From positions 124,001-188,000 of the forward strand of contig NZ_CP021082.1 of the NCBI RefSeq assembly GCF_003444775.1: DNA of 64,000 bases. The letters are read 5' to 3'. A program made the translations under genes and the position numbers. The notes under the pieces were generated by a model that did not search any database, was not told where the DNA came from, and saw only the letters and a list, made by a program, of their open reading frames with translations. The stretch is from Deinococcus ficus (GTDB taxonomy: Bacteria > Deinococcota > Deinococci > Deinococcales > Deinococcaceae). Positions 1 to 11,478 of this stretch are shown here, one piece after another; position 1 is the first letter of the stretch; the number at the start of each line of letters is the position of its first letter.

Positions 1-2
1 AA

Positions 3-662
3 ATGACCTTCACCGAACCGCTTCCCATTGACGGTCCGCAGCCAGTACCGGTCGCCCGCCCCACACCGCTGCCCCGCCTGATGCTCTCCGCGCTGCTGGC
101 CGCCGGGCTGTTCACCCTGGTGTGCGGGCTGGCCTACCCGCTGCTGACCACCGCCGTGGCCGGCATGCTGTTCCCGACCCAGGCGCGGGGCAGCCTGATC
201 TCCCGGGCGGGCACCGTCGTCGGCTCCGCCGTGCTGGGGCAGAGCTTCAGCGCGCCGCGGTACCTGCACGGCCGGCCCAGCATCACCAACCGGACCGACG
301 GCCGCGGCCCGGACCCGTACAACGCGGAAAACAGCGGCGCGAGCAACTGGGGCCCGACGAACGCCAAATTGCGGGACGCCGTGCAGGAACGCCTGGCCGC
401 CTTCCGCACGGTGAACGGCCTGAGCGCGAACGCCCCCGTGCCCATCGACGCCGTGACCGCTTCCGCGAGTGGCCTCGACCCGGACGTCTCCCTGGCGACG
501 GCGCTGCTCCAGGTCGGCCGCGTCGCCCGGGCGCGTGGCCTTCAGCCAGCCGCGGTGGAACGCGTCATCCGCGATCACCTCACGCCCCGGCAGTTCGGCG
601 TGCTGGGCGAAGCGCGCGTGAACGTTCTGACCGTGAACCTCGCGCTGGACGGAATGAACTAG
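3..662 (+). CDS. kdpC: Potassium-transporting ATPase subunit KdpC
   Basis: KdpC is the small single-span subunit that stabilises and assists ATP use by the KdpFABC high-affinity potassium pump in the inner membrane. The 219-residue product has one N-terminal membrane segment (about residues 27-55) followed by the family hallmarks: a GSxxLGQ-like stretch, [12 protein letters not shown], and the Asn-rich [10 protein letters not shown] motif near residue 115. The C-terminal half carries [15 protein letters not shown] and [13 protein letters not shown], as in other KdpC proteins. It starts 2 bases into the window, so kdpA and kdpB are presumably just upstream and outside it. kdpD follows after 3 bases, so the two are probably cotranscribed. 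Confidence 0.95.
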   Translation: MTFTEPLPIDGPQPVPVARPTPLPRLMLSALLAAGLFTLVCGLAYPLLTTAVAGMLFPTQARGSLISRAGTVVGSAVLGQSFSAPRYLHGRPSITNRTDGRGPDPYNAENSGASNWGPTNAKLRDAVQERLAAFRTVNGLSANAPVPIDAVTASASGLDPDVSLATALLQVGRVARARGLQPAAVERVIRDHLTPRQFGVLGEARVNVLTVNLALDGMN

Positions 663-665
663 CTC

Positions 666-1754
<1,089 letters not shown>

Positions 1755-1886
1755 ACGGGGTGCCAGGCACGCAGCGGCGAACTCCACCGCATGCCCCCGG
1801 GACTGGCCAGGTGGCCAGTGTCCGGGGGAGAGGTGCTCTCATATCGTTCGGGGATGCCCCTTCCTCCCCCGGCACGCAGCCCGTTC

Positions 1887-4040
1887 ATGAAGTGGTTCCT
1901 GGAGACGAACCAGCCGGAACCGGAAGGCTTCTACGAAGGGGAGCAGCAGATCCGCGAGCAGCACCACCACACCCAGCCGTGGTGGAAGGTGATGTGCCTG
2001 ACCGGCGTGGACTACTTTTCCACGCTGGGGTACCAGCCGGGCATCGCGGCGCTGGCGGCGGGCGCGGTGGCGCCGGTCGCCACGCTGATCCTGGTCCTCG
2101 TCACCCTGCTGGGCGCGCTGCCCATGTACCGCCGCGTCGCGGAGGAAAGCCCTCACGGGGACGGGTCGCTGAGCATGCTCGAGCGCCTGCTCAGCTACTG
2201 GCCGGGCAAGACCCTCGTGCTGGCCCTGCTGGGCTTCGTCGCCACCGGCTTCGTCATCACGATCACCCTGTCGGCCGCGGACGCCACCGCGCACCTGATC
2301 GAAAACCCCTTCCTGCGCCACGCCCTGGAGGGCAGACAGGTGCTGATCACCCTGGTGCTTCTCGCGCTGCTGGGCGCGGTGTTCCTCAAAGGTTTCAAGG
2401 AAGCCATCGGGATCGCGGTGGGAATCGTCGCCCTGTACCTGGGCTTGAGTGCCGTGGTGGTCGGCCGTGGCCTGACCGAGGTCGTGGCGAACCCCGCGCT
2501 GCTCAGCGGCTGGTGGGAGACGCTGCTTCAGGCGCACACCTCGCCGCTGGCCGTGGCAGGCGCGGCGCTCCTGGTGTTCCCGGCGCTGGCCCTGGGGCTC
2601 TCCGGATTCGAGACCGGCGTGGTCGTCATGCCCCTGGTCAAAGGCGAGGCGGGAGACACCCCGGCCCGCCCCCTCGGCCGGATCCGCAACTCGAAGAAAC
2701 TCCTGACCACCGCCGCGCTGATCATGAGCGTCATGCTGATCGGGTCGAGTGCGGTGACGACCCTGCTCATCCCCCGGCACGAGTTCTGGGCCGCGACGAC
2801 CATCACCAAAACCCTCAACGCCCGCGACTGGCAGGCGGGACGCGGCACGGTCGGCGTGCCCCTGGATCATCCGACGAGACCCAGGGAGATCTACACCCTC
2901 AGCGTGCCCGCCGGGCGGACCGGCACCTACCGCGTCACCGCGGACACGGTGGGCGGCCCGGTCCCCATGACCGTCACCGTCACCCCCGGCGGGCAGACCA
3001 GCACCGTGAAGGTGGACACGCCAGCCGGCCGGGCGAACGGCCGGGCCCTGGCGTACCTCGCCCACGACCGGTTCGGGGACGCCTTCGGCACGGCGTACGA
3101 TGTGAGCACCATCCTGATCCTGTGGTTCGCGGGGGCGTCGGCGCTGGCGGGCCTGCTGAACATCGTGCCGCGTTACCTGCCGCGCTACGGCATGGCGCCC
3201 GACTGGGCGCGGGCGACGCGGCCCCTGGTGGTGCTGTTCACGCTGGTCAGCGCGCTCGTCACCGTCCTGTTCCAGGCGAACGTGGACGCCCAGGCCGGGG
3301 CGTACGCCACGGGCGTCCTGGCCCTGATGACCTCCGCTGCCATCGCGGTGTTCCTGACCGAGCTGCGCCGCCGGCACCGCCTGACCGCGGCACTGTTCGG
3401 GCTGGTCAGCGTGATCTTCGTGTACACCAGCGTGGTGACGGTCAAGGACCGCCCCGAGGGCCTCTGGATCGCACTGTACTTCATTGCCGGCATCGTCGCC
3501 GTGAGCGTCTGGTCCCGCATCGGGCGGAGCACCGAGCTGCGCGTGGAGCGCGTCCTCCTGGACGACACGGCCCGCGGCCTCCTCGACAGCGCCACGCACT
3601 ACCAGGCCCCCGTGCGCTTCATCGCCAACCGCCTGAACGAGGGGGATGACGCGGAATACCAGGAAAAGGCGCTCGAAGTCCGCCTCGACAACCACCTGAG
3701 CGCCGGCGAAACGGCCCTCTTCCTGGAAGTCGCCATTCGGGACGCGAGCGACTTCTCCACCACGGTGAATGTCACCGGAACCCGCATCGGCCAGCACGCC
3801 ATCCTGCGGGCGACCGGGAGCAGCGTGCCGAATACCATCGCCGCCGTCCTGCTTCACGTGCGTGACCTGACCGGCATTCCCCCGCACGTGTACTTCGAGT
3901 GGAGTGAAAAAGGCCCCACCCAGAACGCCCTGCGGTTCCTGCTGGCCGGTGAGGGGGACATTGCGCCGCTCACGCACGAAGTCCTGCGCCTCGCCGAGCC
4001 GGAAACGCCGCGCCGACCCGTCGTGCATGTGGGGGGCTGA
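1887..4040 (+). CDS. APC-superfamily permease (KUP/KimA-like) with C-terminal soluble region
   Basis: Large polytopic transporter of about 717 residues. It opens with a soluble stretch, then the first membrane segments around [23 protein letters not shown], typical of the APC fold (LeuT-like), followed by about 12 hydrophobic segments. Between membrane segments near residues 305-375 there is a polar insert (TLNARDW... to ...[10 protein letters not shown]) rich in Thr/Val that looks like a small extracellular beta domain. The last 160 residues are soluble. Substrate is uncertain: amino acids by family name, but the place right after kdpC-kdpD and the KUP/KimA-like look make potassium a fair alternative. 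The start is unsure; in-frame ATGs at 1854 and 1887 are both possible and neither has a strong ribosome-binding site at normal spacing. Confidence 0.75.
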   Translation: MKWFLETNQPEPEGFYEGEQQIREQHHHTQPWWKVMCLTGVDYFSTLGYQPGIAALAAGAVAPVATLILVLVTLLGALPMYRRVAEESPHGDGSLSMLERLLSYWPGKTLVLALLGFVATGFVITITLSAADATAHLIENPFLRHALEGRQVLITLVLLALLGAVFLKGFKEAIGIAVGIVALYLGLSAVVVGRGLTEVVANPALLSGWWETLLQAHTSPLAVAGAALLVFPALALGLSGFETGVVVMPLVKGEAGDTPARPLGRIRNSKKLLTTAALIMSVMLIGSSAVTTLLIPRHEFWAATTITKTLNARDWQAGRGTVGVPLDHPTRPREIYTLSVPAGRTGTYRVTADTVGGPVPMTVTVTPGGQTSTVKVDTPAGRANGRALAYLAHDRFGDAFGTAYDVSTILILWFAGASALAGLLNIVPRYLPRYGMAPDWARATRPLVVLFTLVSALVTVLFQANVDAQAGAYATGVLALMTSAAIAVFLTELRRRHRLTAALFGLVSVIFVYTSVVTVKDRPEGLWIALYFIAGIVAVSVWSRIGRSTELRVERVLLDDTARGLLDSATHYQAPVRFIANRLNEGDDAEYQEKALEVRLDNHLSAGETALFLEVAIRDASDFSTTVNVTGTRIGQHAILRATGSSVPNTIAAVLLHVRDLTGIPPHVYFEWSEKGPTQNALRFLLAGEGDIAPLTHEVLRLAEPETPRRPVVHVGG

Positions 4041-4647
4041 GCGACCGGCATGGCCCGCCGGACGCCTTCGCAGGGGACCGCACTGACCTTTGCCGCGAAC
4101 ACTCTTGTGGGGCGGGCCTGCTGTCGTAACAGCAAATCTGGCAGCCGGAAGGACCCTCACGCCCATTCAGGCACTGTTGATGGTGACGCACACCGCGCTC
4201 GTCACGGGCCTCGCTGTGATGGAGCAGTCCCGTCTGGCCCGCCGACTGGACGAGGTCTGCGTTCCGCATCAGTGCGACGCTGGTCCCCCTGAGCCACCCG
4301 GACCGGGACGGCGGGCTGGGTACGGCCTTCTGCTGGGGTAACGTTCCTCACGACCTCCTGGCGACGTCCAGGCAATCCCAGCACCTGTGGATGCTGCAGT
4401 GTGCCTTGCAGCGGGACCAAAAGCCTGCGTTGGCCTATTGGGCGGGGGACGACCGGGCCGGGCAAATCGGAGTGCCGCGCAGGCGCGAGGGTCTGGAACA
4501 CGGGGCGTCATGTGCTTCGGCGGCGCAGATCGTGCCCGGGCAGGACACCGGACGCCCCAGCGGTGAAGGCCCCCCGGATGGTGTCCTGCGCGGTCAGCAT
4601 GGGTCAGGGGCCCCAGGACACAGGAGGGGTCACGTCTGGCCGGCGGT
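4041..4647. other. Intergenic, no supported gene
   Basis: Several short open frames overlap each other on both strands here, none with a ribosome-binding site or a recognisable domain. I see no repeat, RNA gene or terminator. Confidence 0.5.
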
Positions 4648-5217
4648 TCAGTAGGGCTTCGAGGCGTCCGGCTCACCCAGCCTGAAGTCCTCAAAGGTCA
4701 CTTCGAAGCCGCCCCGCTCCGGACTGCAGGCGTACACGCCGACCACGGCGGGCCGCTCCGGGGGAAAGTAGGTGAGCCTCAGCAACTGCCAGTCCAGCCC
4801 CGGGAGGCGGGTCTGGATGCTGACCGCATCTCCCCGCCGGGTCATGCGCAGGTCCACGTGCTCCGGCATGCCGGCCGGGCAGACGTTCCAATCACTGTAC
4901 TCGCGCGTGACCACGGCACTGAGTTGCTGCTGAGAGACGTACTCCACGCCGGTCTTGACCCAGCAGGCGGGATCGGCGCGCAGCATCAGCCCTGCCTGGT
5001 CGTAGAGCGCCTCGTACCGTCCCCGCACGCGCACCTGCGCGGTGAATTCCTGCATCGGTGGCGTGTGCAGGACATGCCCGGAATCCCGGATAAACCCGTA
5101 GTGCGTCTCACGCCAGAAATCGGTCCGTTCGGAGGTCTGAACGATCAGGGCGTCGTCTCGCACAGTCCAGGAGGGCTCATTTAGCCATGACAGGGCAGTC
5201 CAGGTGGGGTGAGGCAT
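4648..5217 (-). CDS. DUF1349 family protein
   Basis: 189-residue soluble protein of the DUF1349 family, whose members have a concanavalin-like beta-sandwich and are sometimes named 'regulation of enolase 1'; the biochemical role is unknown. Supporting stretches are TDFWRETHYGFIRDSGH, the beta-strand run TAQVRVRGRYEALYDQAGLMLRADPACWVKTGVEY, and FPPERPAVVGVYACSPERGGFEVTFEDF near the C-terminus. This start was chosen because AAAGGAG lies 9 bases upstream of the ATG at 5217; the frame is open six codons further but without a comparable site. It stands alone between two gene-poor stretches. No signal peptide, so cytosolic. Confidence 0.85.
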   Translation of the reverse strand: MPHPTWTALSWLNEPSWTVRDDALIVQTSERTDFWRETHYGFIRDSGHVLHTPPMQEFTAQVRVRGRYEALYDQAGLMLRADPACWVKTGVEYVSQQQLSAVVTREYSDWNVCPAGMPEHVDLRMTRRGDAVSIQTRLPGLDWQLLRLTYFPPERPAVVGVYACSPERGGFEVTFEDFRLGEPDASKPY

Positions 5218-5834
5218 ACAGTGACTCCTTTTCACTCAGCCAATGAAGGGCTCTGAACGATGAGGACCCGGACACAGGCGGTGTGCCAGACACAGCCCGC
5301 CGTCGCCCCTCCCAGCACGATCAGGAGGGTGGGCTGCACGGGTGAAGCGCCGTCATCGGTTCTACCGTACAGGTGCCAGGGGGTTCGCCTGATGTCCTCG
5401 CTGAGGATTGCCGCGGGAGAAACGGCGCTTGCTGGCTCCGGCACGAGAAAGGAGTTCGGAACGTGCGGCACAGGTTGGAATCGACGCACCTGCGTCCAGA
5501 CGCCAGGGATCAGCCGGGTGGCGGTGACCGTGAGCAGGACAGGAGGTCGCCATCAGTCGTCAAGCATCGCAACCCACTTCGCCACTGTCGGAGCGCGGAG
5601 CAGACGGGCCTCTCTGGGGTTTGGGGGAGAAGCCGTTTCCCTTCCTCCCTTTTTCCTGCGTTGCCGAGAATGCGTTCCGGCTGAGGCCAGGCAGCCAGAC
5701 CGGGCATGAGCAGGAGGTCAATGAAACAGGCGGCTTGCCTGGTCTGAACGTCTGATGACGATGGTCACTCTGGGGGGGCAGGACGGGCGGTGGGCCGGAA
5801 CCCACCGCTCTCCCTCGACTTTGACGCGTTCAGC
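5218..5834. other. Intergenic, no supported gene
   Basis: About 600 bases between two minus-strand genes. Overlapping short frames on both strands show no domain and no ribosome-binding site. The upstream signals of the DUF1349 gene sit in the first 20 bases. Confidence 0.5.
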
Positions 5835-7916
5835 TCACTTCACGCCGCCGGGGCTGGCGATGAAGCTCCACTTGCCGCTCAACGCGCCCGTGACGTCCGT
5901 GATGAGGTCCTTCGACCCGCCGACCGAGCCGCGGGTCGCACCGACCGCCGCGCCCGTGGTGATGGACACGCCGGCGTCCGTCACGCCGTCTTTGCCCCAC
6001 GACACGTACGCACCCTGCTGCGAGGTGGCGCCCGCCGAGACACTGCCGACTCCGACACTCACGCCTTCCTGGATGCCGACGGTGACGGTGTACTCCTTGC
6101 TGCCGAAGCTCTGCGAGAAGGAGCCGAACGCGCCGATCCAGCCGGGCGTGGCCGCCGAGACACTCATGGCGTCGCACGAAATCGAGAAGCCGACGACGCT
6201 CACCGAGAACGAGAGGCTCATCCCGTCGTACACCGCCTTGCACGGATCCGCCCTGGGCGTGACGAGTTCGCCGGCAATCGGGTCGCTCGTGTCGGTCGTG
6301 GGGCTTTCGTAACAACTGAAGGCCTTGATGTCGTGCGCCCAGTGAAGGGCGTCGCTCACGTACCCCATGAATTCCGTCGTGGCGAGAAACTCGGCATTCA
6401 GGGAGAGCCGCTCGTGCCAGAGGGGATCACTGTAGTTCGCGGCCAGGGCGGTTTCCAACCTGTACGCGGCCTTCAGGTACGCGCCGAGGTTTTGCGCGTG
6501 GCTGTGCATGGCGCTGCGCCACCTGTCGTTCTGGGTGGACATGGCCGCGTGACACAGCGCCTCGAGTTCCTCGGGCGTGCGCGCCTTCCTGATGAAGTCG
6601 TCGGCGATGCAGCCGCCTGAGCAGTGCGAGAAGTCCGCGTCGACCTTGGTGACGGCGAGGGACGACTTGACCTGAGCTTCGTACAGGCGTTTCACGGTCG
6701 GCTCGTCGTTCAGGTGCAGGCTTGCCTGCCAGAGCGCTTCGCGGCGCGCCTGCACGACCGGTGACCCTCCGGGTTGGCGCCGGAGTTGCGCCTCGACCTC
6801 CTCGCTGCGTTTGCGAATCGCCTCCCAGCGGGCGTGCAGGTCGGCGTGCAACTTCTCGTACTTGTCGTAGAGCACCACCGCGTCCTTGAGGGTTTGCGGC
6901 AGCTTCAGGTTCGGCAGGGCGAAGTCCTTGCCGCGGGACAGGTCGAAGGTGAACGACGCGGGCAGGTGCGCCACGGCATTTGTGTCTTTCCCGGACGCGA
7001 TTTCGCTCACCCCGTCGGCGTCCCCTGGCGCTCCCGCCGGTGGTTTAACAGCGGGCGGCGCTGGGGGGGTGCGGCGCTGGCCGGTGCGGGCATACCGGGC
7101 GGCCTGCGCCACCTTGCCCTGGCACGTCAGCACGCGCGCCATCCCCAGCCGCGCTTCCGCCAGCATCGGAGCCCCTTGCAGGGCGCTCGACAGGGCCGCT
7201 TCGGCCTCGTGCCAGCGACGCAGGTCCGCCAGGGCCAGGCCCCGGTTGGTGTTCAGGGTCGCGGTATTCGACCACCCGAAGGCGCCCACGTCGCTCCTGG
7301 CGAGTTTCATGGCGGCGTCCAGCACGACGAGGGCTTCACCCGGCAAGCCCAGGGTTTCGAGCACCCCGCCAAGGTTGGCGAGGGTCTCCGGATTGTGCGG
7401 ATCGAGTTTGTGTGCGGTGAGGAGGGCGGCGAGGGCCGCACTCGGCTTGCCGAGCATGGCGGCGGCCAGGGCGGCCTGGGAGGCGTTCCTGGCACTTTTG
7501 GCGTCCGGACTGGCCGTGAAGGCCTGCCACCCACGGGCTTCGTTCTTTTCCAGCCAGGTCTGGGCGTTCCCCACGGCCGCGGCAAGCGAGGTCGGGATGG
7601 TGGGTGCCGTGGCGGGCGCCGCCTTGACCAGCTGTCCACGCATCTGCTCGAGGGTCTTTTCCATCGTGGCGCGCAGGGGATCGTCGGCCTTCAGACTCGC
7701 GACCAGCTTCGTCAGGTTGTCATACCCGGTGAGGACGTCCGGCGAGAGTTTGGAACGGTCGAAGTCCGCTGAGCCGCACGCGGCGAAGCTCGGGAGCTTG
7801 GTGGCGAAGCTCGCTTCGGACGGCAGGGGCCGCGCGTCGCTCCAGGCGCGGAACGGGACCGGCACGGCAAGGGCGGTGGAACACGCGGCGAGCAGGACGG
7901 GCAGGGACCTTTTCAT
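5835..7916 (-). CDS. Secreted TPR-repeat protein of unknown function
   Basis: 693-residue protein with an N-terminal signal peptide (MKRSLPVLLAACSTALAVPVPF; Ala-rich core, likely cleaved). Residues about 130-290 contain tetratricopeptide repeats, clearest at AALLTAHKLDPHNPETLANLGGVLETLGLPGEALVVLDAAMKL. A Pro/Ala-rich linker near residue 300 leads to a helical region (KDAVVLYDKYEKLHADLHARW...), a Cys pair (CSGGC), and a Gly/Ser/Val-rich C-terminus (about 600-693) that looks like beta repeats. TPRs bind protein partners; nothing identifies them. The start is the ATG at 7916, which gives a normal signal peptide; the frame is open 18 codons further. It is not visibly in an operon. Confidence 0.75.
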   Translation of the reverse strand: MKRSLPVLLAACSTALAVPVPFRAWSDARPLPSEASFATKLPSFAACGSADFDRSKLSPDVLTGYDNLTKLVASLKADDPLRATMEKTLEQMRGQLVKAAPATAPTIPTSLAAAVGNAQTWLEKNEARGWQAFTASPDAKSARNASQAALAAAMLGKPSAALAALLTAHKLDPHNPETLANLGGVLETLGLPGEALVVLDAAMKLARSDVGAFGWSNTATLNTNRGLALADLRRWHEAEAALSSALQGAPMLAEARLGMARVLTCQGKVAQAARYARTGQRRTPPAPPAVKPPAGAPGDADGVSEIASGKDTNAVAHLPASFTFDLSRGKDFALPNLKLPQTLKDAVVLYDKYEKLHADLHARWEAIRKRSEEVEAQLRRQPGGSPVVQARREALWQASLHLNDEPTVKRLYEAQVKSSLAVTKVDADFSHCSGGCIADDFIRKARTPEELEALCHAAMSTQNDRWRSAMHSHAQNLGAYLKAAYRLETALAANYSDPLWHERLSLNAEFLATTEFMGYVSDALHWAHDIKAFSCYESPTTDTSDPIAGELVTPRADPCKAVYDGMSLSFSVSVVGFSISCDAMSVSAATPGWIGAFGSFSQSFGSKEYTVTVGIQEGVSVGVGSVSAGATSQQGAYVSWGKDGVTDAGVSITTGAAVGATRGSVGGSKDLITDVTGALSGKWSFIASPGGVK

Positions 7917-8513
7917 GGCTGCACGGTACGAGGAGCAGGATGGCTCAGCGATGTCGTGGGGAAGGGCCATCGTGACGCCCTGACCTCCGGCTTACCCCCC
8001 AGAGCACCTGACAATTCACGGGGTAGCGGCCAGTGAACCGCGGCCCGCCTCACCCCCCGATCCAAGAGACGTGCCAGCGTCCTCTAAAGAGTGTGGGCTG
8101 AGCTGGAAGTGCCCACGCTCCATTGGAGACGGGAGCCGGCGCGCATGTTCTTCAGACGGGCACGAGGTTGTGTCTGGGCGTGATTGCCTCCACCCTGGCC
8201 AGGTCGGGGTGGCCGGGCGCACTGATTCCCTGCGCGACCTCCATGGAGAAGCGGCGGCCAATCGTTTCCGGGGTCAGCACGATCATTGACCGGGAGAAGT
8301 CGGGGGATTCTTGTCGATGCGAGCCCTTCCCCGAGGCGCGAGGAGGGTCTGGCCGCCGTGATGCTCCACCAAGCTGGAAGGGAATGCGGGCATGTCCTGG
8401 TCGGGCTCACCGGGCACCCCGGTTCGCGTGACCAACGCTGCTCGGCGTCATCGTGACCGGGTTCACCCGGAAATCTGCGCGCAGCCGCGTAGAATCAGCA
8501 GATCCCAGGAGAC
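7917..8513. other. Intergenic, probable promoter region of the HD-GYP gene
   Basis: No gene supported in about 600 bases. Near the right end, TAGAAT (8490-8495) is a possible -10 element for the gene starting at 8514, which has AGGAG 5 bases before its ATG. No good -35 element seen. Confidence 0.4.
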
Positions 8514-11264
8514 ATGAACCCACCCACCCCTCCCTCCTCCGACGGCGCCCCCATTTCAGACCGGACCGTCCTTGACCGCCTGTTCGCGCATCACGCGGAC
8601 CTGGTGATGATCGTGACGCCACGCGGTCAGGTGAAGTACCTCGGGCCGGCCGCGCGGCATGTCCTGCCGTCTGCCGCGCCCGGCGCCCAATTGAGAACGT
8701 GGATTCATCCTGAGGACCAGCTGGCCCTGGCCGGGGTCCTCGCGGCACTTCGTGGGGGAGAGGCGGCGACCCTGCCGGCCTTCCGCGTGACGCCGGACGG
8801 AAGGGCGTGGCGCTGGCTGAGCGGCACGGCTGCCCATCACGGCGAGGATCCGTTGATCGCGGGCGTGCTGCTCACCCTGCAGGACATCACCCTCACCGTT
8901 CGGGGGGCCAGCACTGGCGCCTCGGGACACACGGTCACCGCCGCGCTGGCCGGAGCGCTCTCGGCGGAGGAGGTCGCCCGGGCCGTGGTGGAGGACGCCA
9001 CCACCACGCTCGGCGCGCAGGCCGGCATGATCGTGCTGCGCCGCGCGCCGCACCTGCCGCTCACTCCGGTGGGCGCCACCGGATACGACGGGGCTGTCTC
9101 CGCCCGCTGGCAGCAATTCCTGGATGCTGATCAATTGCACGAGGTCCGTGACGCCGCCAGCGGGCAGGGGCCGATCATCGTGACGGCCCACGACTGGCAG
9201 GTGCGCTACCCGAGCATGCCGCCCGGGCCGTACCCCCTCACGGCGCTGCTGCCCCTGCACAACGACGGCCACCAATTGGGCGTGCTGGCACTCAGCTTCA
9301 CGCGCGTCCACCCGCTCACCCCTGGGGAGCTGGTGTTCATGCAGACGCTCGCTCGGCAGGGCGTGCAGGCGCTGCAGGGGGCGTTGCTGCACGAACAGCT
9401 CAAGGCCAGCGAAGCCCGGCATCAGAAACTCAATCGTTACGGCGCGGACCTTGTCAGCATCCTCGACCCGGGCGGGCAGTTGATCTTCACCACGGCCGCC
9501 ACCAGCAAGATCCTCGGGTATCCCGAAGGGGACCTGGACAACCGGCCGGCGTTCGACTTCATTCACCCGGACGACCACGAGCTCGTCGCTCAAGCCCTGG
9601 GTGCCCTGGCCGATGGACGCGCCGAGCCTGTTCGGGCCACGTTCCGCTTCCGGCACCAGAGCGGCGAGTGGGTGTGGATCGAATCCATCGCGGCCAACCA
9701 TTTCGACGATCCGGACATCGGCGGCATCCTCGTGAACTCCCGGGACGTGAGCGCCACCGTTCGCCTCGGGCAGGAACTTGCGAACCGCGAAACGGCCTTC
9801 CGGCACCTGTTTGAGCGCAACCCGCTGCCTATGTGGCTGTACGACCGGCAGACCCTGCGCGTCCTGGAAGTGAACAGCGCAGCGGTCGAAAAGTACGGCT
9901 ACGCCCGCGAGGAGTTCCTCAACATGACCCTTCTGGAGTTCCGTCCCCCGGAGCAGAGTCAGTCGCTGCCCGGCATCATCCGCGCCATCGATCACGATGA
10001 GGTGAACAGCACCCCCGCGCGCCACGTGCTCCGGGACGGCACGTCCATCGACGTGGTCGTGCATGGCCGCAGCCTGAAGATCACTGAACGGGACGTTCGG
10101 CTGGTGGTGGTGGAGGACGTCACCGCGCAGCTCCAGGCCGAACGGCAGCTGCAGGCGCAGGTGCAGCGGTACCAGGCGCTGCTGGAACTCGCGGAAACCC
10201 TCGCCACGCAGCATGACCCGCTGGAACTGGCGCGGGAAGCGCTGGAACGCTGCGTGGACCTCACGGATTTCGCGGGCGGACTGTACATCCGCATCACCGG
10301 GCCGCGCATGGACGCCGTGCACGCCCACGGGCTCAAGGAGCCCCTGGTCACCTTCCTGAAAGCGGAACCTGGCCGCACCTCGTCGCTGGGCACGCTCGGG
10401 CCACCGCTCTTTGCCGGTCAGGCGCACTTCACCACCCTCGACGCAGCCAGGCTTCCCCCGCCCGTACTGGCCCTGCTCACCGAGTACCAGGGCGTCGCCG
10501 CGCTGCCTGTCATGGCACACGGGGAGCTGCTGGGCGCGTTCCTGCTGTTCAGCGAGTACGGGCAGGTCCGCGCGGACGCCCGCCGCCTGCTGGGCACCAT
10601 CAGCGAGTACGCCGGCACCGCCATGGAACGCAGCCTGCACGTCACGCAACTCGACGCGTCCCGCGAGGAGACGCTGCGCGCACTGGGTCTGGTCCTGGAG
10701 TACCGCGATTACGAGACGGCAGGCCACACCGACCGGGTCGTGGCCCTCGCCGAACAGTTCGGCCGCCGCCTGAACCTCGCCGGACCCGACCTGGACGCGC
10801 TCCGGTGGGGCGCGTACCTGCACGACACAGGCAAGATCGCCATTCCCGACGACATCCTGCTCAAACCCGGCAAGCTGGACGCCACCGAATGGACCGCCAT
10901 GAAACGCCACTCCGAAATCGGGCATGAACTGCTCCGGCACATTCCCACGTTGCCCGGCACCACCCTGGACGTCGTGCTGCACCACCACGAGCGCTGGGAC
11001 GGAAGCGGGTACCCGCACGGCCTGGCAGGGGAGAGCATTCCGTTCGCGGCGCGCCTGTTCGCGTTCATCGACGTGTACGACGCCCTCACCGACGAACGGC
11101 CCTACAAACGCGCATGGTCTCACGAGGAAGCGCTCGCTGAAATTCAGCGGACCGCCGGGTCCCATTTCGATCCTGCACTGGCGAGTGTGTTCCTGACCCT
11201 CATGGACGAACTGGGACCGCGGGCCCGGACGCCGGATCCGTTCACGGATCTGCCTGAACTCTGA
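8514..11264 (+). CDS. PAS/GAF sensor with HD-GYP phosphodiesterase output
   Basis: 916-residue cytosolic signalling protein that probably degrades cyclic di-GMP. Domain order by sight: PAS (about 20-125), GAF (145-290), PAS (300-415, with IHPDDHELV), PAS (420-530, FERNPLPMWLYDRQTLRVLEVN), GAF (555-705) and HD-GYP (720-895). The output domain keeps the metal and GYP motifs: YLHDTGKIAIPD (HD), KRHSEIGHELL, and HHERWDGSGYP, so it should be active. There are no membrane segments, so it senses intracellular ligands or acts after partner proteins. The start has AGGAG just upstream. The gene is monocistronic. A GGDEF-EAL protein encoded about 6.5 kb downstream could share the same nucleotide signal. 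Confidence 0.92.
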   Translation: MNPPTPPSSDGAPISDRTVLDRLFAHHADLVMIVTPRGQVKYLGPAARHVLPSAAPGAQLRTWIHPEDQLALAGVLAALRGGEAATLPAFRVTPDGRAWRWLSGTAAHHGEDPLIAGVLLTLQDITLTVRGASTGASGHTVTAALAGALSAEEVARAVVEDATTTLGAQAGMIVLRRAPHLPLTPVGATGYDGAVSARWQQFLDADQLHEVRDAASGQGPIIVTAHDWQVRYPSMPPGPYPLTALLPLHNDGHQLGVLALSFTRVHPLTPGELVFMQTLARQGVQALQGALLHEQLKASEARHQKLNRYGADLVSILDPGGQLIFTTAATSKILGYPEGDLDNRPAFDFIHPDDHELVAQALGALADGRAEPVRATFRFRHQSGEWVWIESIAANHFDDPDIGGILVNSRDVSATVRLGQELANRETAFRHLFERNPLPMWLYDRQTLRVLEVNSAAVEKYGYAREEFLNMTLLEFRPPEQSQSLPGIIRAIDHDEVNSTPARHVLRDGTSIDVVVHGRSLKITERDVRLVVVEDVTAQLQAERQLQAQVQRYQALLELAETLATQHDPLELAREALERCVDLTDFAGGLYIRITGPRMDAVHAHGLKEPLVTFLKAEPGRTSSLGTLGPPLFAGQAHFTTLDAARLPPPVLALLTEYQGVAALPVMAHGELLGAFLLFSEYGQVRADARRLLGTISEYAGTAMERSLHVTQLDASREETLRALGLVLEYRDYETAGHTDRVVALAEQFGRRLNLAGPDLDALRWGAYLHDTGKIAIPDDILLKPGKLDATEWTAMKRHSEIGHELLRHIPTLPGTTLDVVLHHHERWDGSGYPHGLAGESIPFAARLFAFIDVYDALTDERPYKRAWSHEEALAEIQRTAGSHFDPALASVFLTLMDELGPRARTPDPFTDLPEL

Positions 11265-11478
11265 AGGGCGGAGGTCACCTGAGACTAAGGCGTGCCCAAA
11301 CCCAGAATGGGGGCAGGGGCGACGGGACCACCGAGAGCCCCTGTGTTGAACGCTGCCCGCACCTGCCGTTTCGCTACCTCGTGCGGGGCGGCCAGGTCCG
11401 GTTAACTCGCAACCCCAGGAGTGCAGGTGGCTAGGGCATGACCGCCGACCTCCATCGCCCCTCTCCGGCCCACTGTGC

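Noticed and set aside
1839..4166. 775-codon frame opposite the APC transporter
   Set aside because: Mirror frame of a real gene; composition dominated by Arg, Gly, His, Gln.
8386..8400. GCATGTCCTGG resembling part of the intergenic repeat
   Set aside because: Only an 11-base match; no hairpin, core or other repeat part around it.
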